64,000 nt of DNA from Telmatactis stephensoni (taxonomy: Eukaryota; Cnidaria; Anthozoa; Actiniaria; Isophelliidae), in the NCBI GenBank assembly GCA_029948255.1, contig JALIZF010001917.1:1364001-1428000 (forward strand), given 5' to 3'. Numbering within the stretch: position 1 is the stretch's first letter; every line of letters starts with the position of its first letter. A model generated the notes under the pieces. It did no database searches. It was not told the origin of the DNA and was given only the letters and a program-made list of their open reading frames with translations. This document shows positions 28,376 through 39,900 of this stretch, one piece after another. A program made the translations under genes and the position numbers.

Positions 28376-31300
28376 TCAATTTGAACTAGAGTCCGAGCTG
28401 GAACTATCTCGTCTTCGTCTTCCACTGCTTTTGTTGGATTTACGTTCTTTACTTTCAGAACGACGGCGTCGACCACCGGGGCTCCTGCGGCTTCTATCAC
28501 GTGATCTACTACGACTTCTTCCCTTACCACGGTTTCTACTGCGTGAACGTCTACCCCGTGACCGACTCCTACTTCGACGACTTTTATCGCGACTACGATC
28601 GCGAGAAGTTTTCCTTTTGTTTTGCGATCTACTACGATCACGTGACTTGCTTTTTCGTCCACGCGATGTACTTTTACGATCACGTGATCTCTTATTTCTA
28701 GTCCGTGAAGTGTCCTTTCTTTCACGTGATATACTTTTTCGTTCACGTGATCGGCTCTTCTTCTCACGTGATCGACTCTTTTTGTCCCGTGATCTGTCTT
28801 TTCTTTCACGTGATCTAGTCTTTCGTTCACGTGATGTACTCTTTTTACCACGTGAACGATCTTTTCTATCTTTCTGATCTGCACTTGATGCTCTTCTTTT
28901 TCGTCTTGCGCGCCCTTTACTTGCAGATCTACTACGACTTTGTCGTTTCTTCTCAGATTCATTGGAACTTTCAGAATTGCTTTGAGGCCGGTGAGGTTTC
29001 TGTTTCTCATCTGGAGTACTTTTCGGTGCTGGTTTGTTAGTATTTCTATTAGAGTCTTGTTGATGATCTTGTATAGTTGTCTGTTCATCTTCAGTTACAT
29101 GGTTTGCACTAGTATTTCCATCACCTATATAATTACTAGAGCCCGCAACATTGTTAACGGGTTTTTCTTCATCTGCTGAGGTTTGACCTTGATCTCGTTC
29201 CCATCGGCTCGCATTAGGTGCTCTTGACCGACTTTCTTCCTCCAACTGTATCCGTTCTTTCTCTTCGTTATCTTTCTCTTCGTTATCCCGTGCATTGATA
29301 GCATTTTCATTTCTATCGACTCTCTCTTCTTTGGATGCATCTCGTCTCGAATCCTTAGGACTTGACTTACGCCCCCATCTATTGGCATCACGGCCACGAC
29401 GGCGTGACGGTGATCGGGATGCGCTCCTTCCTCGTGAACGACCAGGTGACGAAAATCGCCGTCGTGCAGGCGAACGACTTCTCGAACGTGATCGACCTCG
29501 ACGGAAAGACGTCCGAGGTCCATCTCGTGGTCTTCGGGGAGACCTCGGACGACGACGTCGTGGGGGTGACCGACTTTGAGATCTGGTTCTTGATCTTTGT
29601 TGACGATTTGACACTTGCTGAGACTCTGGGGGTGGTGTTCGATAGCGCTACACAAGAAAAATATTACAAGATGAGAAGGAGACACAAATCATTGTTATAT
29701 CTTGCTGGATACAGCTACTCACCATTTTCCCACGACCGCGAAGTATCCTTCCTGAACTTGAAACCTAAAGGGAGAAAGATTATATCGATCACAATCTAAC
29801 ATAAATCCGTCTGGCTTTTCTATCTGTCTGACTGTGTATTTCATCTGTCTATCTATAGATTTACATCTGTGTGTCTATCGCTCTGCGTGTACATTTGTAA
29901 CTGTCTACATTATAACGGAAACTGAGAGAAGACATGGGTGACTGCAGCTAGCCAAAACGTTTTTCCATCATCGTACATACCCAAATATAGTACATATATA
30001 TAGTATATAGTATATAGTTTATCTTATTCTATAGTATATAGTTTATTTTATAGTTGGTGTGATGCCACTAGGCTTTACTGATTCAATAAAGATGATGATG
30101 ATGAAATAAAACTTTTATTGGTTAGCCAGTAGAGTAGATTTCGTGTGACTGAAAACGGCACGTTCACGGCACGGTACGGTTACGGGAGAAATTTCGAATG
30201 TTTTTATAGACATCACGGCACTGACATGGTCACGGCACGGCGCGGTCTGTTTCACACTCATACAAAAACTGTTCTATTCCTTACATAGTAAACATCTTAA
30301 TAATTCAGATATTTACTATGTATAAATATAATATACAGTATAAATAATTATTATTTTTACTCACTCTCTTGGTGCTGGACATGGGTTGAGGTGGAGCTCG
30401 ATATCCAGCAGGTGATTTTTCTCGTCTAAAATGCAACAACAATTAGTGATACAACTTAGTAAAGACTGTATTGTTGTTTCCCTTGGTTTGGTAATCCCAG
30501 TGCATAGGATGCAGAGTCATTAATTCCATAGCCTCCCTCACAGATCTCCCTAGTGTCATCACACAATGTTTCACTCCCAAAGAGAAGCATTGCATGATTA
30601 ATTGAAATCCATTGACATACCTTGAAGTGGTACAATGTGCAACTGAGAAAGTTATTTATGTTACAACTTATTTCATGGCTCAAAACATAACAGTGTCCCT
30701 ACCTCTTCTCTCGTACAGGTGATGGAGTGCGACTGCGTCTCATTAGAAATGAGCTGGTAGGGACATCAGGAATTACTTCTATAGTAACTGTAGGAATGTA
30801 CAAGGGGTTGCCTGAGAATGGTGCAGGCTCATCAGTGCCATTGTTAGTTTTCTCATTGTCTTCAGATCTAGCAGAACAATGGATTGAACCTTGTTAACAA
30901 ACCATCTCATCTTCACACTATATAAGGGGAAAAGTTTAAATTACAATTTACCTGCTACCCTCTTCATCATCTTCACTTTTCTTCTTCTTTTCCTTAGAGT
31001 CTTTCTGTTTCTTTTTTTTCTTCTGTTTTCGTTTCCTTCTATCATCATCTGAAGATACACTTTCAGGCTCAGATTCCTCAGATGAACTGGCTGCTTTCTT
31101 CTTGTTTTTATCAGCTGTTAATACAAGAATGTAGAGAATGCAGTGATTTATAAAGTTCTTGGAATAAGCATCACTTACATGTTTTAGAGATAGCTGTCTT
31201 TCATTATAGAGATCATTACACAAGCAGCTAGACTGACCACACTCTATTGTCTTTTTATATAGAATTAAATTTGTGAGCATAATTATTGTAATAATTCAGA

Positions 31301-33776
31301 CACTAGCAAATGGGATTTGTCATCTATCTCACAGATAGATGACCAAATGCTCACCTTAGAAATATATGTCCGGGCTTTGTAAATGATAATAACTACCTAA
31401 AGCACCATCACAATGCTATAATTCAGCAAAGATCAGTGTCTGCCTTCACTACATCTACTTAAATGTACATCAATTCATATGCAATTAATATGGACAGCAC
31501 CACTTCATGTACCTTTAGATTTAGGAATCAGTTCTCCACAGTTTTCTATCTTGATATCAGCAAGAGGACGGCTCTTGTCATTAGTTGGCTGGTTTTCTAT
31601 GTCAGATATGAGCTCTGATCCAAGAATGACATGACCAAATACTACATGGATGCTGAAAGATAAGGACTGGTTTCAGACAGACAAATTTTAACAGACAGCT
31701 AGAGATACAGACAGACAGACAGACAGAGCAAAAAATAGGGACAGACAGACACAGAGAGACAATGGATAGCTACTGTAGGTAGACAGAAAAGAGATGTCAT
31801 GAACTTCAATACTTACCCATTTAGATGGGGAGCAGGTTGAGTTGTTCTATGAAAAAATAAAGAAAACTTAGCCATTTTGGAAATATACTTCATCACAAGA
31901 CTACCCAAAGAAGCAACAAAACTAATCTACACATAAGATTTTATGAAATTCTTACATGAAAAACTGTGATCCATTAGTATTTGGTCCTCTATTAGCCATG
32001 GATAATAACATTGGTCTGTCATGTTTTAGATCAAGACATTCATCTATAAAGAGAACAACAATAAAAGTCAGTAATTTTAAGATCATTATTCACTCAAAAA
32101 ATACATAAATGCATTGGCTGCAATCTAGCTGATCAAAATAACCTCTTTCAAAGAAACACTGAAGTTATTTTTAGAAATTACAGAGAATGATGGTTAATTG
32201 AATGTCAACATGACTGACTCTTACAAAGTCTGATAACAAAAAATATATTATGACGATGATGTTCTATAATATGGACACCTCAATATTACAGACATGATGA
32301 TGATGATGATGATTAATCTTACCATTAAAAGTCCCACCATAGATTGATTCTCCACCAGTTCCATTTCCTGTAAGGACAAACATGTCAATACTATAGTGTA
32401 TTATCATATACATACATATATTTTTGATTCAGGACAAGGTGATAAGGACAAACCTGCAGTAAAATCTCCTCCTTGAATCATGAAATCTTTGACTACTCTG
32501 TGAAATGGACAGCCCTTGTAATGAAGATGTTTTCCTGTCACCTTCCCAACACCTGCTTCACCTGAAAGGAAACATTTGAAATACTTAGGGTGACCTTCAA
32601 TTTTCAAGTGTTTCTCAATCCATGCATGTTATATATATTAATTATATCATTATTATATATTGTAAATTCTAGTTTTTCAATTTTTTTATTGCCAATCAAA
32701 TCATTTTCTAAAAGTATATCTATTATTTATCTGAAATTATAAAATCCCTGATACACGTAGCTTCTTTTGCAAGAGATTCAAAAACCTGTTTTAAATTGTT
32801 TCTTCAGATTTCTTTTAGCAGTGTATCGTAAATGGAAAAATAAATAAAAAAATAAAAACAGGAAACAGAGTGAAAAGAGTACCTTGCAGGCTCGTTAAAA
32901 AAATTGACAGGGGCTTATATGAAAATTGGAAATATATAATCAAATAAAACATACAATTTTTATTCTTAAACAAAACTATAATCCACAACAGGCTAGATTT
33001 GTGGAATACAGGTCAAGGTCATAACACATTCTGGTCATAGAAGATGGTCAAGGGGGAAGCTTAAAGGCAATATGGATTTGGTTTGATTCTTACCTGTGCA
33101 CAAAGATCTGAAGTTTTCACATGTTTTTGGACAGAGGTCAGCAAAGAGCTCAAATATAATCCTTCCAGCTGAAATAATGGATTCAATAATGAAATATGGA
33201 TCTAAGCTTATGTTATTTGTGAAACAACAACCAGCTGAAGCACAAATACAATTTATTGATCCTGGAACAAACTTTAAAAACCTCAGCCATGTAAAACTAG
33301 CATCTTCCCATGGATTATAGAGAAAGTTGGATTGAATGAATCAACTTCATGCAAGTCTAATTAAGTTTATTCACATGCAGACAAAAAACTTTTCACTGAC
33401 ATTGAACATTAACACGTTTAGTGATACTTCAATCACGACATTGTAGCTATTACCAAATTAATGAAATGTTTTGAAGTATAATACAGTAATTCTACCCAAA
33501 GTAATCAAGACAAGATGGACAAGCTTAGGGTCGCAACGCGGTGTTACAACAAGAAAAAAACCCGGCAACATGGACGCAATGATAGACAGCTGCTTTCAAT
33601 CAAAGAAATTACGCAAACATTATCCACTCATACACAAATTAACGACCTGTTTTGAAGTAGTAAAAGTAAGAATGATGATAGTATGGTAGATTTCTAGTAA
33701 ATTTACCTTTTTCGCCGTTAACAGAGACATCAAAAAAGCACCTTGGTCTATAACCCTTTGCTTTGGGAACCGCCAT
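28376..33776 (-). CDS. PPIG: Peptidyl-prolyl isomerase G (nuclear SR-cyclophilin)
   Basis: Nuclear-speckle cyclophilin with an RS tail that contacts splicing factors and the RNA polymerase II CTD. Twelve exons join in frame to about 752 aa (human PPIG 754): 33776-33707, 33168-33094, 32561-32454, 32367-32323, 32043-31956, 31846-31817, 31652-31513, 31114-30952, 30867-30703, 30425-30365, 29764-29723 and 29647-28376. The cyclophilin domain (about residues 8-180) keeps [14 protein letters not shown] and NGSQFFI. The usual Trp contact is His (PAPHLNGIHVVFG), as in human PPIG. Next come an acidic/Lys-rich linker, [21 protein letters not shown] and a last exon dominated by RS/RE/RD dipeptides. Long ORFs in other frames over that exon (28314-29799) are shadows of the arginine-rich codons. 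NKTR is the closest alternative, but length fits PPIG. Confidence 0.94.
30131..30273. repeat. Dispersed palindromic repeat, family A copy 4 (best preserved)
   Basis: Starts GTAGATTTCGTGTGACTGAA, ends with inverted CACACTCATACAAAAACTG, and has a GC-rich core of alternating GGTCACGGCACGG and CGTTCACGGCACGG words. It lies in a PPIG intron. Confidence 0.75.
31677..31760. repeat. (AGAC)n low-complexity tract
   Basis: Imperfect ACAG/GACA repeats in the PPIG intron upstream of exon 7. Confidence 0.7.
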
Positions 33777-33967
33777 CTTGGATTACACAGTGTACATGGC
33801 ATGATGGGATTCTTCATTCATGGGGATATCCGCTATTTATTCACTGCAGGCTCAGACAGGACAAAAATAGAAAAACTCAGGAAATCGTAGAAATGACATT
33901 GGAGTGTTTTAGCTTTTTAATTTGAAATAAAACTACCATGAAGTGAATCTGAATTGATAGAAAAACT
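33777..33967. promoter_or_regulatory. Bidirectional PPIG/VPS16 promoter
   Basis: 191 bp between divergent start codons. The PPIG start sits in CCAAGATGGCGG (YY1/TISU-like), the same arrangement as TSN. No TATA box was seen. Shared regulation is inferred from spacing. Confidence 0.65.
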
Positions 33968-36900
33968 ATGGCACATTTCACAGGTGACTGGACACCGCTT
34001 GGCGATGTTTTCTACAGGTAAACCACTTGTCATGTGACTTGAACATTTACCATCAGTTTTCAAAGTTCCAACATGGAATAATTGAATTATTTAGATATTG
34101 ATTTTTTGATTTACACGTGCTTGATTAGCAGGTTTGTTTTTGCATGTGTTTTGTTTAAACCCCAGGTGATCGGAGAAATCGCTAAGACCATCACAAGTTG
34201 ATATTTCAGACAATGTAACCTATACCTTGATTTCATAACGGTTAATTCATTTGCTATGATTGCTTACAACAGTTGATGCAGAACTTTATGTACAACGACG
34301 AGAAATTGCTACATTTTGTGTCTTTTCTGTGACCCCCCTTTTTGTGAAGACATTAATTTCTACACCCATCTATCCACTCCCCTCCCCTCCCCCTCAAACA
34401 ACTGCCCCCTTTAATAAATGCCCCCTCCCTTCCCTTCCCTCAGTGAACCAAATGGGCCCCAAGTATACTCTAAGGGGCCATTTTGTTGCACGACAAGAGC
34501 GGCCATTTGAAATGGCAATTTTATTGTGATTAGTATGATAGATCACGGGCAAATATTGGCGCAAATTTGAATATGCTCAAAATTTAGTGCAACTATGCTG
34601 TGATTTTACCAAAATTCTGATGAAACTATCCCCTGGGGAAAAGATTATGCTTAGACAGTAAGAGGAAGTATGCATATATTTTTTGCAATTGCTGTTCAAA
34701 TTGCTACACTTGTTGCGCAACAAAATCACTCATGTCAACAGCCATTAACTGGCCCGTACAACAATGATTTTTGAACATCAGCTTAGAAAGAAGATAATAA
34801 TTCTTGGAGAGAAATGACTGTTCTTGCAGAGCAACAACTGCATGTTTTTGATATATATTTCTACAATGAAAAATCAAATTTTGAAATAAATGCCCTTCTC
34901 TAGTAAATATTCCCCTTTAGAGCTCAACATTTTAATAAATGCCCAGGGCATCTATTGAAATATTCAGTAATATATATATGATTCATCAGATCTATACAAA
35001 TGTTTGATTGATTAATAACAATCCTGTATTGTTCTTAAAGGAAAATTGAACTCTATAGTATGGGATGGAAAGATGTAGTGGACTTGAGAAACTTTACTGT
35101 TGCTGCTGCACCATATGGGGGACCTATAGGTAACTATAAGTGTGCTTGTATATTGTATTTATACTGTAAGCATGCAGTTATTGAAACATTTTCTCTTACC
35201 ATTCACAGCTTTGATGCCTGGTAATGCAAGCTCAGTCATAAGTAAGCCTATTATCTATATGTATTCATCTGCTGGAAAAGAGCTGGCATCATTTAGAGTA
35301 AGTATCTAGAACACTGCAACAAGTAAGGTACAGTAGAGATGTGAAAAAGTCTATGCCATACAATGTCTATAGCATTCTGATTGGTCAATCTATGGTTTTG
35401 TTTTTCCAATTAATGATGGTAATAGGACCAAGTGGAGTCCAATTCGGTCTGTAATCATACGAGGGATAAACAAAATTGGACGACCGCGTAGCGGGAGTCC
35501 AATTTGTTTATTCTGAGTATGATTATAGACAGAATTGGACGACACGAAGTCCTATTACCAATTAATCATAACTATTACAACTTCCGAGAAAAATATTTTC
35601 ATGCTAGTTACCAATGCTAAGCGCAACTAAAATGACCAAATTTTGTTGAAAAAGCGAGAAAAAAAATAGTGAAAAATCTCTTGAGCGCGTGCTTAATGGC
35701 ATAGCGATTACGTACTGCGCGCACTCAAAATGCAAAATCTGATTGGCTCTGGCAACTGTCCGATTACAACTGTTCTATTACAGGTGTCCAATTACAGCCA
35801 ATTGTCCAATTACACTATCCAATTACAACCTACAGCTTGATTAGTGAAAAATAGAGCAGTCTTTCAACCAATCAGATTTGAGGAAATTGTAATAGTTTTG
35901 ATTAAGAGACTTTAAGGATATAGCACTGCAAAGATTTTTTCACAGTTATTTGAAAGCTGCTTTGATGTATGCATGTAGTTGAACTCAGAGTTTTTCAGAA
36001 ACAGTGCTTTCATCAAGCTTTGAAGAAGAATGCCAATCAGATGTAAAGTAATTACCATTTAGTGAGATGAAAGAGGCAAATCCTGCCATTCATGTTTCTT
36101 CTCCATCCTCTCCCTACTAGTGAACTGTTAACATTTTCCCATCAATTTAACAACTTTGTCTAGTTGCCATTTTGGATATAAAAAACAGGGTCCCTACATG
36201 CATGCCAAGACATAGAATCACAATGTGCTAGGCCTAGTATTTACTGGTGTAATATGATTTTTTGCAGTGGGATGGGGGACCTATCATACAAGTTGACTGG
36301 TCAGCCAATGAAGACTTACTGTGTATATCTACTGATGGAAGTGTTTCTATGTATGATATTCATGGCTTATATCAAAGAACATTCAGCATGGGACAGGTAA
36401 TTGGACTGATATAATAATGATAATAATATTTGGGGAGTTTATCATCGACATCACAGCCTAGAAGCTGAATTACAAAGATACAGCTCAATATAGTTGGGTT
36501 GAAGGTCTGTAAATGGTAACAATATGCTGCTACCGTACAACCCATATTTGAACACAGAGCCTAGCTCAAGATTAAAACAGTCTGTGTTGGTGGAAAACTG
36601 GAGTACCCTGCAAGAGAAAAACCCTTGGCTTGTGGGAAGGGAGAGACCATCCAACTCAACTTGCATTCATTCTAGTGACCAAACTGGGACTCTAACCCAG
36701 ACCACACCAGTGAGAGGCTAGTAACGAACCCCTACACCACCCTTGCCACTATAGTACCATTGTGAAGTGCATGCATAAAAACATTTTGACTTAATAGCAG
36801 TTCTTACTTAGCTTTTGTTACATAATGGCAGTCTTCAAAGTACACAATCTTTATACAGTGTATGTCAATGTAATTTTCCTGCATTCATTTCTTAGTTATT

Positions 36901-39900
36901 TAGCAATGCCCTACATCACTTACTTTGTAGCTTCTTATGCTCCTGTATTTTCATTTCGAAATGTATTTTGTTCATTGTGAGTTAACTTTTTAGGATGCCA
37001 AGGAGTCCAAAGTCATAGACAGTAAAGTGTTTCGCAGCATTGCAGGCACTGGTATAGCTATCCTAACTGGCAACTACCATTTCTTTTCTATCAATAATGT
37101 TAATGAAGTTAGGAGCAGAAAATTTGTTGATCCACCAAGTAAGTATCTTAATGTGAAGAAAGCTTTGGTAGCTTTTTGAAGAATAACAATTTTTCATTAT
37201 TTAATATCTTAATTCATTTCTGATTTAGAACCACAGTGTCTGCACATTTTTTATGTCCTTAATTTTCATAAAATATTCTTTTAGATCTGAATGCTCCACC
37301 CACTAGTTGGGTTGTCATCCCAGAAGAAAGAGGTTCCCAGGCACTTGTAGCAATTGACAGTCAGTTATACTTGATTGATACTGGTCAATGTACACAACAG
37401 GTTAGCATGGATCAGTCAAGCAGCCAGCAACATGAATTCCTTGGGTCTGCTCAAACATATATTAGTATTACTGATTTGTAAATCAGACTCCAAAATATGC
37501 TGATGCCCAGACATTTCATCGAAATTTCTAACTCATGCATTTACTTATTTGATGTGAAGATTCATCCTTTATCCTTTAAGATATGAGTTATGTTGATGAG
37601 ACACTTTTTATTTACTGATTTCATATATGTTCTTTGCAGTATCCTTCATTTAGAGACCCTGTTAACTCAATTATTGAGATGGCATTGTCTTGTAATGGTT
37701 CATATCTTGCCATGTTTACAGACACAGGACTTGTGTGGATTGGTTCATCAGATGTGCAGGTAATTCACATTCTAGAATTCTTTTAGTAAGGCTTCTATTA
37801 TAGCAATTCAAACTGGTTTTATCTTCCACAGAAAGTGTATTGTGAGGTTTCAACACAATGTTATTCAAGACCAAAACAGCTCTCTTGGTAAGAAATATAA
37901 AGATCTTGTACAATATTTTAGCAAATATGTTCAGAATTCAGAGCTTGGTAATAAAGTTTCATGATAAGCAGCCCAGGTTTAGGTTGATATTGGTGACCAA
38001 AAGGAAAGAGCTTACTTGCAGGATTATGATCAAAACAATATAAAATACTAGAACATGATATTTATTGATATGTTTTAGGTGTAGTACAGGAGCTGTGATT
38101 TGTTACTGGGATGACTACTTAGATGTAATTGGACCAACTACAGATGTAACTAAATATCCTTTACATACTGCCCTACTATCAATACCATCACAATCACCAT
38201 TACATCTATCACTAGGGAAGCAAGGGTGGCTAAGCAGTAAAGCACCAATCTGTCACTACTGTGGTCCTGTGTTCAATTCCTGGACAGGGCAACACAAGTG
38301 ACTTGAGTTTGTTAGTTCATTCTCTCCCTTGCTTCAAGGGTTTTTCTCCAGGTCCTCCAGTTTTCCCCCTTAGTAAAAACAAACTAGTGAGCTGAGAGTT
38401 GTATGCATAGAAAGTTATTAGAATGTAGTGGTAGTGTGTGTGAGTGTATAGTGTTTCAAATGAGTGCTCAAGTGCTAGAAGACATTGGACACTTAATTTA
38501 ACAATTATTATTTATTTTATTACTATTTCCACCAGCAGCTTCCACTATCATTACCACCGCAACCTTTCCACTGCCACTACCACCATCACAGCACTATCAT
38601 TACAGCTACCAAACCTATTGTTGCCTCTGCATTGCACATCTATCACTACCATCACTACCAGACCTACCACCACCGCCACTGCCACTACCACCATCACCCA
38701 CCACCACTACCACCTTCCACTGACCACTATTGAAACCACAACCACTCCCACAACCACTTCCATCACACCTATTACTATCTTCACCAATGGCTACCACCAC
38801 TGAAACTAAACCTATTATCACTACCACCATTACCAGCAGATACCACTACCACCACCACAATTACTAACACCATTTGCATCTCACATCATGACAACTAACA
38901 CCACAACCCCCATGAAGACAAACAATGACCATAACTATATGTACTACTATAACAGTTCAGTTCTCCATCAAATTCTGGCATTGTCTTGTTTTGTACACTT
39001 TCTTTCTGGTTGATTTTCTTGACTGTTAACATGTATGTTATGGACAGCGAAGTCTATCTTGTACAAGAAATTGACAGTGTTCGAATTATTGGTAATGAAA
39101 CACACGAGCTACTACAGAAAGTACCAAGTAAGATTTTTTAAGTTCTGTTGGCTTGGTCTTACGGTCGCCTTGAACATTATACCAATTTCTTTATTCTCCA
39201 GCCCCTGTTGAGAATGTATTCAAGATTGGCTCACTTGAACCAGGTGCAATGTTGTATGATGCTTCAAAAGAGTTTGAGGTGAGTTTATATTATCTTTTCG
39301 AATGTCTTCTTCATATTTTCACCGTCTTTCATTGACATTTGTCATTTTTGCAACAGAAAAAAAGCGCCCGTGCAGATGAATATGTTAGAATGATAAAAGA
39401 CAAGCTGACTGAGGCCGTAGAGCAGTGCATACAGGCTGCTAGTGCAGAATTTGAACCGTCTTTGCAGAGAAGCCTTCTACGGGTGAGCTTAAATATGTTT
39501 TTCATTATGTAAAATACAGTTTTGGCGCGAAGATACGAAATTTAAAAATATGCTTCAGTTTGGAATTTCATTTGTGGTGAACCGACCACGCCCTTCAGGC
39601 ATGTTTTGCAGCGTTTTCAGTTTAAGTTTAGGTACCGACTTCAAGAAGATAAGAGCCAATTCAAACATTTGTTCGTCTGATAAAACCAAACAGTTTATAC
39701 AACCGCAATATATTTATGTTTTAGGCCGCGTCGCTAGGGAAAAGTTTTCTGACTGATTTCCATCCTAAGCCGTTTGTCACCATGTGTCAGAGTCTACGAG
39801 TTCTGAACGCTGTTCGTGAATATACAGTAGGAATACCATTAACATTTACACAGTATCCTTTGAAAGCAGTTATCCATTACTAGCTATCTATCTTGTTACA

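Noticed and set aside
28314..29799. Long ORFs on both strands over the PPIG RS exon (187, 240 and 186 codons)
   Set aside because: They arise from arginine/serine codon composition. Only the frame continuing the spliced PPIG reading ends with the expected RS tail and joins upstream exons.
38444..38803. 119-aa Thr/His-rich ORF
   Set aside because: Product of ACC/ACT low-complexity DNA within a VPS16 intron.
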